A stretch of 64,000 nucleotides of DNA from positions 92,291-156,290 of the forward strand of contig NZ_JBHRRZ010000016.1 of NCBI RefSeq assembly GCF_042643265.1. Direction: 5' to 3'. Positions 31,588-40,339 of this stretch are shown here, piece by piece. Below the pieces are notes generated by a model. It searched no databases, was not told the DNA's origin, and was given only the letters and a program-made list of their open reading frames with translations. Numbering within the stretch: position 1 is the first letter of the stretch; each line of letters starts with the position of its first letter. The translations under genes were made by a program, and so were the position numbers. The DNA comes from Virgibacillus_O sediminis. GTDB taxonomy: Bacteria > Bacillota > Bacilli > Bacillales > Amphibacillaceae.

Positions 31588-32967
31588 ATGGCTAAGCGAT
31601 ATGCTGTCATTTTGGCGGCAGGGCAAGGAACAAGAATGAAATCCAAATTATATAAAGTGCTTCATCCTGTGGCTGGCCGTCCAATGGTGCAGCATGTGCT
31701 TGATCAGGTGAAGGCTGTGGATCTTGATAAAGCTGTAACCATTGTGGGCTTCGGCGCAGAAAAAGTGATGGAGTATATAGGAGACGCCAGTGATACAGCT
31801 GTTCAGGAAGAGCAGCTTGGAACGGGCCATGCGGTGATGCAAGCTGCGCCTCTTTTGGAAGATAAAGAGGGAACTACAATCGTTGTATGCGGTGATACTC
31901 CGTTAATTACCAAAGAAACATATCAAGCACTTTTCGAACAGCATGAAAAGGAAAATGCCAGTGCCACCATTCTGACCGCAAAAGCGGAAGATCCATCAGG
32001 GTATGGCAGGGTGATCCGCAACAAAGCAAATGAAGTGGAGCGGATTGTGGAACATAAGGACGCTGATGAGAGTGAACTGTTGGTCAAGGAAATCAATACA
32101 GGTACATATTGCTTTGATAATAAGGCACTATTCCAAGCCTTGAAAGAAGTATCCAATGATAATGCACAAGGTGAGTATTATCTGCCGGATGTAATTGAAA
32201 TCCTTCGCAGTAATGGAGGGAAGGTCTCGGCCTCCATCACCCCTGATTTTGAAGAAACGTTGGGTGTCAATGACCGTGTGGCGCTTGCGCAGGCGGAAAA
32301 GCTAATGAAAAAGCGAATCAATGAAAAGCACTTGCGTAATGGTGTGGCTATTATTGACCCCGATCACACGTACATTGAACCGGACGTCATTATTGAGGCG
32401 GATGCCATCGTTGAACCGGGAAGCATTATCAAGGGAAATACGACAATAAAGGCCAATGCAGTTATCGGTCCGAACAGTGAAATCTCAAACTGCTATATCG
32501 GCGAAGACACCGTCGTCAAACAAAGCGTGGCTACCGACAGCAAGCTTGGAGATCGTGTCAAGGTAGGCCCATTTGCCCATATACGCCCTGAGTCTACTGT
32601 CGGAAATGATGCAAAGCTGGGCAATTTTGTGGAAATAAAGAAGACAGAGCTTGGTGATCATAGTAAGGTTTCCCATCTAAGCTACATTGGAGATGCAGAT
32701 GTTGGAAATAATGTAAACATCGGCTGCGGAACCATTACCGTCAATTACGACGGGGCCAATAAATTCCTTACTACCATTGAGGATGATGCATTCATTGGAT
32801 GCAACTCCAATCTAATAGCTCCTGTTACTGTTGGAAAAGGTTCTTATGTCGCCGCCGGGTCTACCATTACCGAGGATGTACCTGCAGATGCCTTATCAGT
32901 AGCAAGAGCAAGGCAATCCAACAAAGAGGGCTATGCTTCGAAACTAAAAAACAGACAAAATAATTAA
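31588..32967 (+). CDS. glmU: Bifunctional UDP-GlcNAc pyrophosphorylase / GlcN-1-P acetyltransferase GlmU
   Basis: GlmU makes UDP-GlcNAc, the precursor of peptidoglycan and teichoic acids, in two steps. The N-terminal pyrophosphorylase (about residues 1-230) shows LAAGQGTRMKSK near 9-20 and CGDTPL near 100. The C-terminal left-handed beta helix (about 250-459) has hexapeptide repeats, with the acetyl-CoA site toward the end. The 459 residues match B. subtilis (456). TTGGAGG lies before the ATG. It is 15 bases before prs, a conserved pair. Confidence 0.97.
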   Translation: MAKRYAVILAAGQGTRMKSKLYKVLHPVAGRPMVQHVLDQVKAVDLDKAVTIVGFGAEKVMEYIGDASDTAVQEEQLGTGHAVMQAAPLLEDKEGTTIVVCGDTPLITKETYQALFEQHEKENASATILTAKAEDPSGYGRVIRNKANEVERIVEHKDADESELLVKEINTGTYCFDNKALFQALKEVSNDNAQGEYYLPDVIEILRSNGGKVSASITPDFEETLGVNDRVALAQAEKLMKKRINEKHLRNGVAIIDPDHTYIEPDVIIEADAIVEPGSIIKGNTTIKANAVIGPNSEISNCYIGEDTVVKQSVATDSKLGDRVKVGPFAHIRPESTVGNDAKLGNFVEIKKTELGDHSKVSHLSYIGDADVGNNVNIGCGTITVNYDGANKFLTTIEDDAFIGCNSNLIAPVTVGKGSYVAAGSTITEDVPADALSVARARQSNKEGYASKLKNRQNN

Positions 32968-32982
32968 CGGAGGGTTTATTCC

Positions 32983-33936
32983 ATGGCGTCCAGCTATAAA
33001 GATCAGTCTCTAAAAGTATTTACATTGAATTCAAATCCCAAGCTTGCGGAAGAAATTGCTGAGCATATCGGGACCACGCTTGGTAAATGTACTGTTTCAC
33101 GCTTCAGTGATGGAGAGATCCAAATCAATATTGAAGAAAGCATCCGTGGGTGTGATGTGTATGTTGTTCAGTCTACCAGCTCTCCGGTCAACGAGCACCT
33201 CATGGAGCTGCTAATTATGATTGATGCTTTAAAACGGGCATCCGCCAAATCCATTAATATCGTGATGCCTTACTATGGATATGCCAGACAGGACAGAAAA
33301 GCACGTTCACGTGAGCCTATTGCCGCCAAGCTTGTGGCAGATCTTCTGGAGACAGCTGGTGCAGGCCGGGTGATTACCTTGGATCTCCATGCTCCGCAGA
33401 TTCAAGGATTCTTCGGGATTCCGATCGATCATCTGCAAGGTGTACCAATCCTATCCGATTATTTTGAAGAGAAGAATCTGGACGACATTGTCATTGTTTC
33501 CCCTGACCACGGCGGTGTAACAAGGGCCCGTAAGATGGCAGACCGCCTGAAGGCCCCAATCGGGATCATTGATAAAAGAAGGCCGCGCCCGAATGTATCG
33601 GAAGTAATGAATATTATCGGAAGCATTGAAGGTAAGACAGCCATCCTGGTAGATGATATCATAGATACTGCGGGGACTATCACCTTGGCTGCAGATGCAT
33701 TGATCGAACAGGGAGCAACGGAAGTCTATGCTGCCTGCACGCACCCGGTTCTTTCCGGTCCGGCTGTCGAACGTATTAATAATTCGCAGATCAAAGAACT
33801 GATTGTCACTAATTCCATCCCATTGACGGACGAGAAGCGAATTGAAAAAGTAAGGGAATTGTCCGTCGCATCCCTTATTGGCGAGGCAATCATCCGAGTA
33901 CATGAATTGCAATCGGTAAGTATACTGTTTGATTAA
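32983..33936 (+). CDS. prs: Ribose-phosphate pyrophosphokinase Prs
   Basis: Prs makes PRPP from ribose 5-phosphate and ATP for nucleotides, histidine, tryptophan and NAD. The 317 residues match B. subtilis Prs. RFSDGEIQI near 37-45, YGYARQDRKARSREPI near 97-112 (flexible loop), DLHAPQIQGFF near 133-143 and the PRPP loop VDDIIDTAGT near 222-231 are all conserved. GGAGGG precedes the ATG. It is co-transcribed with glmU, and the following ctc gene has its own sigma-B promoter. Confidence 0.97.
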   Translation: MASSYKDQSLKVFTLNSNPKLAEEIAEHIGTTLGKCTVSRFSDGEIQINIEESIRGCDVYVVQSTSSPVNEHLMELLIMIDALKRASAKSINIVMPYYGYARQDRKARSREPIAAKLVADLLETAGAGRVITLDLHAPQIQGFFGIPIDHLQGVPILSDYFEEKNLDDIVIVSPDHGGVTRARKMADRLKAPIGIIDKRRPRPNVSEVMNIIGSIEGKTAILVDDIIDTAGTITLAADALIEQGATEVYAACTHPVLSGPAVERINNSQIKELIVTNSIPLTDEKRIEKVRELSVASLIGEAIIRVHELQSVSILFD

Positions 33937-33941
33937 TTAGT

Positions 33942-33967
33942 GTTTAATGCTGGCAGAAAAAGGGTAT
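33942..33967 (+). promoter_or_regulatory. Sigma-B promoter of ctc
   Basis: GTTTAA, a 14-base spacer and GGGTAT match the general-stress consensus exactly. B. subtilis ctc is the prototype sigma-B gene. It begins six bases after the prs stop. Confidence 0.9.
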
Positions 33968-34062
33968 TCTCTATAAGTAACAATTAATTAATATGACACC
34001 ATGGACACATGACAAAATGTAAAAGCAGATATGTTTTATAAATATTTTGGAGGATGATAGAC

Positions 34063-34722
34063 ATGGCAGCAACATTAAAAGCTACGAAAAGAGAAAACTT
34101 AACCAAATCGGCAACAAAACAAATCAGGGAAAATGGCGGTGTACCCGCTGTGCTTTACGGCAAGGACAAGGAATCCACTTCCATTTCAGTAGACAGCATC
34201 GACCTGGTCAAGACAGTGCGTGAAGAAGGGAGAAATGCGGTTATTTCCCTGGACGTACAGGGTGGAGACTCTGTAGATGTCATGCTTCACGATTATCAAA
34301 TGGATCCTCTTAAGGATGAATTGGTCCATGTTGATTTTTACGCGGTGAATATGTCTCAGGAAATGGATGTATCTGTGCCGCTTCGGCTCGAAGGCGAGGC
34401 CATCGGATCCAAAGATGGAGGAGTACTGCAGCAGCCGCTGTATGAACTTCAAGTTCGAGCGAAGCCGGGAAGTATTCCAGAAGAAATTGTCGTTGATGTA
34501 ACTTCCCTTGAGGTTGGTGACAGCTTGGCCGTTTCTGATCTGCCGGCAGCAAACAGTTACGAAATTACCGAGGATCCAGATACGACCATTGTGACTATAA
34601 CAGCACCTGACTCCGTAGAGGATGTAGAGGAAGCTCCTGATGAGGATGCCGAGCCTGAATTGGTAGACGCAGAGTCAGAGGATGACAATCAGGACAATGG
34701 CGATGAAGAGCAATCCAACTAG
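34063..34722 (+). CDS. ctc: Ctc, general stress ribosomal protein of the L25 family
   Basis: Ctc binds 5S rRNA in the 50S subunit and is made under stress. The 219 residues have an L25 domain (about 4-90) and a TL5/Ctc beta domain (about 95-185), followed by a strongly acidic tail of D and E. AYLV-type contacts aside, KRENLTKSATKQIRENGGVP is the family start. I chose the ATG at 34063: GGAGG is nine bases before it, whereas the ATG at 34054 directly abuts that site. The sigma-B promoter is well placed. Confidence 0.95.
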   Translation: MAATLKATKRENLTKSATKQIRENGGVPAVLYGKDKESTSISVDSIDLVKTVREEGRNAVISLDVQGGDSVDVMLHDYQMDPLKDELVHVDFYAVNMSQEMDVSVPLRLEGEAIGSKDGGVLQQPLYELQVRAKPGSIPEEIVVDVTSLEVGDSLAVSDLPAANSYEITEDPDTTIVTITAPDSVEDVEEAPDEDAEPELVDAESEDDNQDNGDEEQSN

Positions 34723-34738
34723 GATTTTAGTTAATAGA

Positions 34739-34785
34739 CCCTCCTCCAAGGGTGGCTGGTTCAGCTTCCCTAGGGGAGGGATTAT
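34739..34785 (+). terminator. Candidate terminator of ctc
   Basis: CCCTCC pairs with GGAGGG around an inner AAGGG/CCCT stem. The T-run is poor (ATTATTGT). Confidence 0.4.
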
Positions 34786-34911
34786 TGTATTATATGCAGT
34801 GTTGGTTATGATAGGGTAGAAATATGAGGCCATCTATAGAGGTTTCTGTTTTATCGTATGCGGCCCGCTGCCTGTTTAACCTACCAAAAAAGTAATAAAG
34901 GAAGAAGCAGA

Positions 34912-35472
34912 ATGAAGTGTATTGTCGGATTAGGTAATCCTGGAAAGAAATATGAGAAAACCCGCCATAATGCAGGATTCATGGTGATTGATGAACTGCT
35001 TAACAGGCACGGGTGGGAACTGAATAAGAAAAAGTTTAATGGTAAATATGCCATAGAACAGCTTGAAGGAGAAAAGGTGGCTTTGCTGAAGCCGCAAACA
35101 TATATGAATCTTTCTGGACAATCCATCAGGCCTTTAATTGACTATTATGGAATGGACCCGGAAGATGTATTGGTCATTTATGATGATTTGGATTTACCGG
35201 CAGGCAAAATACGTCTGCGCCAAAAAGGCGGACATGGAGGCCATAATGGAATCCGTTCCACTATAGACCATTTGGGCACCAAGGAGTTCAAACGCATCCG
35301 CATCGGGGTGGGAAGGCCAACAAATGCAATGTCCATTATCGATTATGTGCTAGGCTCCTTTTCAAAAGAGGAACAGGAAAGAGTGGATGGCAGCATTCAA
35401 CAGGCGGCGGATGCCTGTGAAGCTTGGATAGGCGAATCATTTCCGGTGGTAATGAATAAATTCAATGCATGA
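34912..35472 (+). CDS. pth: Peptidyl-tRNA hydrolase Pth (SpoVC)
   Basis: Pth releases peptides from stalled peptidyl-tRNA so the tRNA can be reused. The 186 residues start MKCIVGLGNPGKKYEKTRHN, with catalytic His20 in TRHNAGF, followed by KPQTYMNLSGQS near 62-73 and DDLDLPAGKIRLR near 92-104. I chose the ATG at 34912 because AAAGGAAG lies upstream and the family starts there. In B. subtilis this gene is spoVC, since a leaky mutation blocks sporulation. fin follows. Confidence 0.96.
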   Translation: MKCIVGLGNPGKKYEKTRHNAGFMVIDELLNRHGWELNKKKFNGKYAIEQLEGEKVALLKPQTYMNLSGQSIRPLIDYYGMDPEDVLVIYDDLDLPAGKIRLRQKGGHGGHNGIRSTIDHLGTKEFKRIRIGVGRPTNAMSIIDYVLGSFSKEEQERVDGSIQQAADACEAWIGESFPVVMNKFNA

Positions 35473-35490
35473 ATGATAGAGTTTCGCTAT

Positions 35491-35519
35491 GTATAAAAAT
35501 ACCCTTTTCGGAGAACCAT
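35491..35519 (+). promoter_or_regulatory. Candidate sigma-F promoter of fin
   Basis: GTATA, a 14-base spacer and GGAGAACCAT partly fit sigma-F. In B. subtilis fin is transcribed by sigma-F, but this match has two mismatches in the -10. Confidence 0.3.
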
Positions 35520-35549
35520 TAAGGATAGATATACCGAGGAGGTTGTGAC

Positions 35550-35780
35550 ATGGCGATCATCTATAATTGCAGACACTGCGGTAACGTCATCGGCAAGCTG
35601 GACCAACCAGTGGTGGAAACATCGATGCTGGGACTGGATCGTTTGACGAGCAAGGAAAAGCAAGAAATGATATATTATAAAGAGAATGGGGATGTAGATA
35701 TCCAGGCGATCTGTGAAGATTGTGAAGATGCACTTGGCAGTCATCCTCATTACCATGAACTTGATTTTTTCATACAATAA
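35550..35780 (+). CDS. fin: Fin (YabK), anti-sigma-F factor
   Basis: Fin is a small zinc protein that helps the forespore move from sigma-F to sigma-G by binding sigma-F. The 76 residues contain CRHCGN at Cys7/Cys10 and CEDCED near residue 55-58, a zinc ribbon, and ETSMLGLDRLTSKEKQEMI between them. GAGGTTGTGAC precedes the ATG. It lies between pth and mfd, as in B. subtilis. Confidence 0.93.
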   Translation: MAIIYNCRHCGNVIGKLDQPVVETSMLGLDRLTSKEKQEMIYYKENGDVDIQAICEDCEDALGSHPHYHELDFFIQ

Positions 35781-35793
35781 AATAGGCAACAAA

Positions 35794-35823
35794 GGCTTTG
35801 GCTGGCAAGCCAAGGCATTTTTG
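35794..35823 (+). terminator. Terminator of fin
   Basis: TTGGCT pairs with AGCCAA, extended by GGC and GGC/GCC bases, followed by ATTTTTG. Confidence 0.65.
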
Positions 35824-35855
35824 CGCTTATGCAGGGTTTATGTGGGGGTTTAACT

Positions 35856-38800
35856 ATGAAAGCGATTAATAAGTACTTAGAATCAAAGGAAGATATACAG
35901 TCCATTTTAGACGGGATTAGAGATGGAATGAACGAGCAGCTGGTTGCTGGATTGTCCGGATCGGCCAGGAGCCTGCTGGTGTCTTTGATCAACGAAACAT
36001 TGCGGAAGCCGATATTGCTGGTGACACATCAATTGGCACAGGCACAGCAGTTATATGATGACTTAACGGAACTAGCCAATGGCAGCGGTGTTCATTTGTA
36101 TCCTGTCAATGAACTGATTGCATCGGAAATAGCTATAGCCAGTCCGGAGCTGAGAAGCCAGAGAATTGATTCACTCACTGCTTGGTCCAGGGAAAGCTCT
36201 GGAATACTTATAGCACCCGTTGCAGCATTAAAGAGAATTTTGCCTCCAGGAGAATATTGGTCCAAGTATCAGCTTACTTTCACTCTTGGCGAGGAAATAA
36301 ATATAGACGATTATCTTTCCTCCCTAGTGGATATGGGATATGAAAGAAGCTCGATGGCAGCTTCTCCCGGTGAATTCTCTAAAAGAGGCGGAATCATTGA
36401 TATCTATCCGATAACAGAGAGCAATCCGATACGTATAGAATTATTTGATGAAGAAATCGATTCTATACGTTATTTTGATGCAGAGACACAGCGTTCTCTC
36501 GATAAATTGGAGAAGATATCAGTCGGACCGGCAACGGAATTGCTGTTGAGTGACTCCGACCTCTATGCCGCGGCAGAAAGAGTAGAAGATGCCTTGTCTT
36601 TCTCATTGAAGAAATTAAAGGATAAGGAAGCAAAAGAGACTCTAATTGAAACAATAGAGCATGACATCAGCCGAATGAAGGACGGCGAGCACTTTCAGGA
36701 AATGTATAAATATATCGGCTACCTCTATAAGGAGCCGGCTAGTTTGCTAGATTACCTTCCGTCAGATGGACTGGTTGTGTTCGATGAAATGAGCAGGATC
36801 CAAGAAACAGCTGTCAACCTGGATACCGAAGAGGCAGAGTGGTATAGCAGTCTTCTAGAAGGTAATAAGATGGTGCGAGACAGCAGATTCTCTTTTGACT
36901 GGCAGAAAATCTGGAGCTCAACCACACAGCAGAAGCTGTACATGTCGATTTTTCTCAGGCATATCTCCAATACGCAGCCGCAGAACATCATCGACCTCTC
37001 CTCGCGGGCGATGCAGGAATTTCATGGCCAAATGAACTTGCTGAAAAGTGAATTGCAGCGGTGGGAAAAAGGAGATGTATCGGTTGTCGTATTAGCTCCT
37101 AATGAGAGACGTGCGGAGAAAATCCACTCTATCTTTACAGACTATGACATAGAAGCAGCCGTAGCCAAACAGGTAGAACTGCCGGTGAATAAGCCTGTTA
37201 TCATAACTGGAAACATTACGAGCGGAATTGAGATGCCGCTCCATAAGCTGGTTCTCATTACGGAAAACGAGCTGTTCAAAAAACGTACAAAGCGCAAGCG
37301 AAGACAGCAGAAAGTCTCTAATGCTGAACGGATTAAAAGCTATCAGGAGCTTAAAGTCGGAGATTATGTCGTGCATACAAACCATGGTGTCGGCCGGTAT
37401 TTAGGAATCGAAACCCTGGAATTGAAGGATAAGCATAAGGACTATATGCTCATTAAATACTCTGGGGATGACAAATTGTTTGTTCCCATTGAGCAAATTG
37501 ATCTCGTTCAGAAATTCGTCGGCTCTGAAGGCAAAGAACCGAAACTTTATAAGCTGGGCGGAAGTGAATGGAATAAGGTCAAGCGCAAGGTGCAATCTTC
37601 TGTGGAGGATATTGCAGATGATTTGATCAAACTCTATGCTGAGAGAGAAGCAAAGAAAGGGTATGCTTTCAGTGAAGATACAGAGATGCAACGGGAATTT
37701 GAGGCAGCGTTTCCCTATCAGGAAACTGATGATCAACTTCGCTGTATCAGTGAAATAAAAGAAGATATGGAAAGAGAACGGCCAATGGACCGCCTTCTAT
37801 GCGGTGACGTCGGTTATGGGAAGACGGAAGTGGCAATTCGAGCCGCTTTTAAAGCAATCGCAGATGGAAAGCAGGTTGCATTTCTGGTTCCGACTACCAT
37901 TTTGGCACAGCAGCATTATGATACCATCAGGGAACGTTTTCAGGACTACCCTATCAACATCGGCCTTTTGAGCAGATTTCGAACAGCAAAGCAGCAGAAG
38001 GAGACGATCGAAGGAGTGAAAAAGGGGACGGTTGATATAGTGGTTGGTACCCATCGATTACTGTCCAAGGACGTAGTGTATAAAGATTTGGGCTTGTTGA
38101 TCGTCGATGAAGAACAGCGATTCGGAGTAAAGCATAAGGAAAAGATCAAACAGCTGAAAACCAATGTAGATGTACTGACTCTGACAGCAACCCCAATACC
38201 GAGAACCCTTCATATGTCCATGCTGGGTGTCAGGGATCTTTCCGTTATCGAAACACCACCAGAGAACCGTTTCCCGATTCAAACATATGTAATGGAGTAC
38301 AACCCTGTGTTTATTAGAGAAGCGATCGAAAGGGAAATGGCCCGGGGAGGACAGGTGTTTTTCCTTTATAACAGAGTGGAGAATATCGATAAGGTTGCCA
38401 GAGACCTTGGCATGCTGGTGGATAATGCCCGTATAGCTATTGCCCACGGAAAGATGAATGAAACAGAATTGGAAAATGTCATCTTTGGATTTCTAGCAGG
38501 GGAATATGATGTACTGGTAAGTACCACGATTATTGAAACAGGAGTGGATATTCCGAATGTAAACACACTGATTGTCAACGATGCTGATTATATGGGGCTC
38601 AGTCAGCTGTACCAGCTGCGCGGCCGGGTAGGGAGGTCCAATAGGGTAGCCTATGCATATTTCACCTATAAAAAAGACAAGGTGCTTACGGAAGTAGCGG
38701 AAAAGCGACTGCAGGCGATTAAAGAATTTACCGAGCTTGGGTCCGGGTTTAAAATCGCCATGCGGGATTTATCCATCCGGGGCACTGGGAACCTGCTTGG

Positions 38801-39386
38801 ATCCCAGCAGCATGGCTTTATCGATACAGTCGGGTTCGACATGTATTCCCAGATGCTCAAGGATGCCATCGAGGCGCGGAAAGCAGGGAAGGACATCGAA
38901 GAAATTGCCCCATTTGAACCAGAGCTATCTCTATCTATAGATGCCTACATCCCTGATACTTATATAAAAGATGAGAAGCAGAAAATTGACGTATACAAAC
39001 GGTTCCAAACCTTCGAATCCACAGAAGACATGGAAGACTTGAAGGACGAACTGATGGACCGTTTTGGTGATTATCCGGAGGAAGTGGATAATCTATTCAC
39101 TGTCTCTTCTCTAAAAATGTATGCGAAAAGAGAACGGGTGGAATCCATTACGGAGCGCCCTAAGAAACTTGAAATGCTTGTAGAAGAAGAGCGGAGCCGG
39201 AAGATTGATGGTGCCAAGGTTTTCGAACTGGCAAACAGTTTCGGGCGGGGGATCCAGCTTGGTACGGAAAAAAACAAACTGAAAGTTGCACTCAAGTGGT
39301 CCCGCGAAACGGAGCATGAACGTTACGGAGTCATGGAAAGGTTCATTGATAAGCTTTCAGAAGTTGACCGGGATGATGAAATATAA
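35856..39386 (+). CDS. mfd: Transcription-repair coupling factor Mfd
   Basis: Mfd pushes stalled RNA polymerase off damaged DNA and brings in UvrA. It acts in the cytosol on DNA. The 1176 residues match B. subtilis (1177). UvrB-like domains fill about 1-400, the CarD-like RNA polymerase-binding domain lies near 495-570 (VGDYVVHTNHGVGRY), and the helicase has GDVGYGKTE near 649-657, DEEQRFG near 750, and later RecG-like motifs (TIIETGVD, QLRGRVGRS). A C-terminal TRCF domain binds UvrA. I chose the ATG at 35856, seven bases after GGGGG. An upstream in-frame ATG overlaps the terminator region. Confidence 0.97.
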   Translation: MKAINKYLESKEDIQSILDGIRDGMNEQLVAGLSGSARSLLVSLINETLRKPILLVTHQLAQAQQLYDDLTELANGSGVHLYPVNELIASEIAIASPELRSQRIDSLTAWSRESSGILIAPVAALKRILPPGEYWSKYQLTFTLGEEINIDDYLSSLVDMGYERSSMAASPGEFSKRGGIIDIYPITESNPIRIELFDEEIDSIRYFDAETQRSLDKLEKISVGPATELLLSDSDLYAAAERVEDALSFSLKKLKDKEAKETLIETIEHDISRMKDGEHFQEMYKYIGYLYKEPASLLDYLPSDGLVVFDEMSRIQETAVNLDTEEAEWYSSLLEGNKMVRDSRFSFDWQKIWSSTTQQKLYMSIFLRHISNTQPQNIIDLSSRAMQEFHGQMNLLKSELQRWEKGDVSVVVLAPNERRAEKIHSIFTDYDIEAAVAKQVELPVNKPVIITGNITSGIEMPLHKLVLITENELFKKRTKRKRRQQKVSNAERIKSYQELKVGDYVVHTNHGVGRYLGIETLELKDKHKDYMLIKYSGDDKLFVPIEQIDLVQKFVGSEGKEPKLYKLGGSEWNKVKRKVQSSVEDIADDLIKLYAEREAKKGYAFSEDTEMQREFEAAFPYQETDDQLRCISEIKEDMERERPMDRLLCGDVGYGKTEVAIRAAFKAIADGKQVAFLVPTTILAQQHYDTIRERFQDYPINIGLLSRFRTAKQQKETIEGVKKGTVDIVVGTHRLLSKDVVYKDLGLLIVDEEQRFGVKHKEKIKQLKTNVDVLTLTATPIPRTLHMSMLGVRDLSVIETPPENRFPIQTYVMEYNPVFIREAIEREMARGGQVFFLYNRVENIDKVARDLGMLVDNARIAIAHGKMNETELENVIFGFLAGEYDVLVSTTIIETGVDIPNVNTLIVNDADYMGLSQLYQLRGRVGRSNRVAYAYFTYKKDKVLTEVAEKRLQAIKEFTELGSGFKIAMRDLSIRGTGNLLGSQQHGFIDTVGFDMYSQMLKDAIEARKAGKDIEEIAPFEPELSLSIDAYIPDTYIKDEKQKIDVYKRFQTFESTEDMEDLKDELMDRFGDYPEEVDNLFTVSSLKMYAKRERVESITERPKKLEMLVEEERSRKIDGAKVFELANSFGRGIQLGTEKNKLKVALKWSRETEHERYGVMERFIDKLSEVDRDDEI

Positions 39387-39394
39387 GGGCGAAT

Positions 39395-39423
39395 GTATAG
39401 TTTTTTTGGGATGATTCATACTA
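39395..39423 (+). promoter_or_regulatory. Sigma-G promoter of spoVT
   Basis: GTATA, a 17-base spacer and CATACTA fit the late forespore sigma-G consensus GHATR-N17-CATWHTA closely. B. subtilis spoVT is a sigma-G gene. It begins nine bases after the mfd stop. Confidence 0.75.
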
Positions 39424-39516
39424 ACACCAAAGCTGGCGATTATTACACATGGAGACAGTTGTTAGCAAGGCGGCATGCACGAAAAATCTCAGCATTAGAA
39501 AGTGAGGATTTTACTC

Positions 39517-40053
39517 ATGAAAGCAACAGGAATTGTACGTCGCATTGATGATTTAGGCAGGGTGGTCATCCCAAAAGAAATACGAAGGACCCTGCGTATC
39601 CGTGAAGGAGATCCTTTGGAGATCTTTGTAGATCGTGAAGGTGAAGTCATTTTAAAAAAATATTCGCCCATCAGTGAACTTGGGCACTTTGCAAAGGAAT
39701 ATGCAGAGGCATTATTTGATTCTCTCCAGTTTCCAGTACTGATATGTGATCGAGATGAAATAATAGCGGTCGCTGGCGATTCCAAGAAGGACTATCTCAA
39801 TAAAAACATCGGCTCGCAAATAGCCAAGATGATTGAAAACCGCTCGCAAACATTTGAAACTGAAAAAAGTTCAGTAGAAGTCATTGATGGCAAGGAGCAA
39901 GAATGGGATTCCTATTGCCTGAGTCCCATCATTGCAAATGGTGATCCTATTGGATGTGTGGTTGTATTTTCCAAGGAGGATGGAAAACTCAGCAAGGTGG
40001 AGCAGAAGGCAGCTGAGACGGCTGCAGGTTTTCTGGCCAGACAGATGGAATAA
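39517..40053 (+). CDS. spoVT: SpoVT, AbrB-like stage V regulator
   Basis: SpoVT tunes sigma-G-dependent genes in the forespore. The N-terminal 50 residues are an AbrB-like domain (KATGIVRRIDDLGRVVIPKE, then RRTLRIREGD), very close to the abrB gene at 20267. The C-terminal part (about 55-178) is a GAF-like domain with FPVLICDRDEIIAVAG. The 178 residues match B. subtilis. I chose the ATG at 39517, nine bases after GAGG. A GTG five codons upstream overlaps that site. Confidence 0.95.
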   Translation: MKATGIVRRIDDLGRVVIPKEIRRTLRIREGDPLEIFVDREGEVILKKYSPISELGHFAKEYAEALFDSLQFPVLICDRDEIIAVAGDSKKDYLNKNIGSQIAKMIENRSQTFETEKSSVEVIDGKEQEWDSYCLSPIIANGDPIGCVVVFSKEDGKLSKVEQKAAETAAGFLARQME

Positions 40054-40062
40054 TACTTACCG

Positions 40063-40103
40063 AAAAAGGCGGGAACCAGTTTTATTGGTTTCACGCCTTT
40101 TTT
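40063..40103 (+). terminator. Terminator of spoVT
   Basis: AAAAAGGCG and inner GGAACCA pair with TGGTTTC and CGCCTTTTTT, a long stem with a T-run. Confidence 0.85.
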
Positions 40104-40293
40104 AAGTTTTACCATTTAGACTGGTGAAAGCCGACTGTCCAACGGTTAGCGGGTTCCCTACTGCCATACGGTCAGAAACAGTGGCGGTGAGGGAGGCTTT
40201 TATGGGCTATGTCCGTAAATTGCCTGGTGAACCTCTATGAAGAGGTATATCGCTCTTCTATACCCTGCGGTTTTCCCTGAAAATTAGACAGTA

Positions 40294-40302
40294 TGTTATA
40301 AT
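40294..40302 (+). promoter_or_regulatory. Extended -10 promoter of yabM
   Basis: TGTTATAAT is a perfect extended -10, 38 bases before yabM. The -35 region is weak. Confidence 0.55.
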
Positions 40303-40339
40303 AGGGGGAAGATTGTCGGAAGGTAAAAGGGCGTAAATA

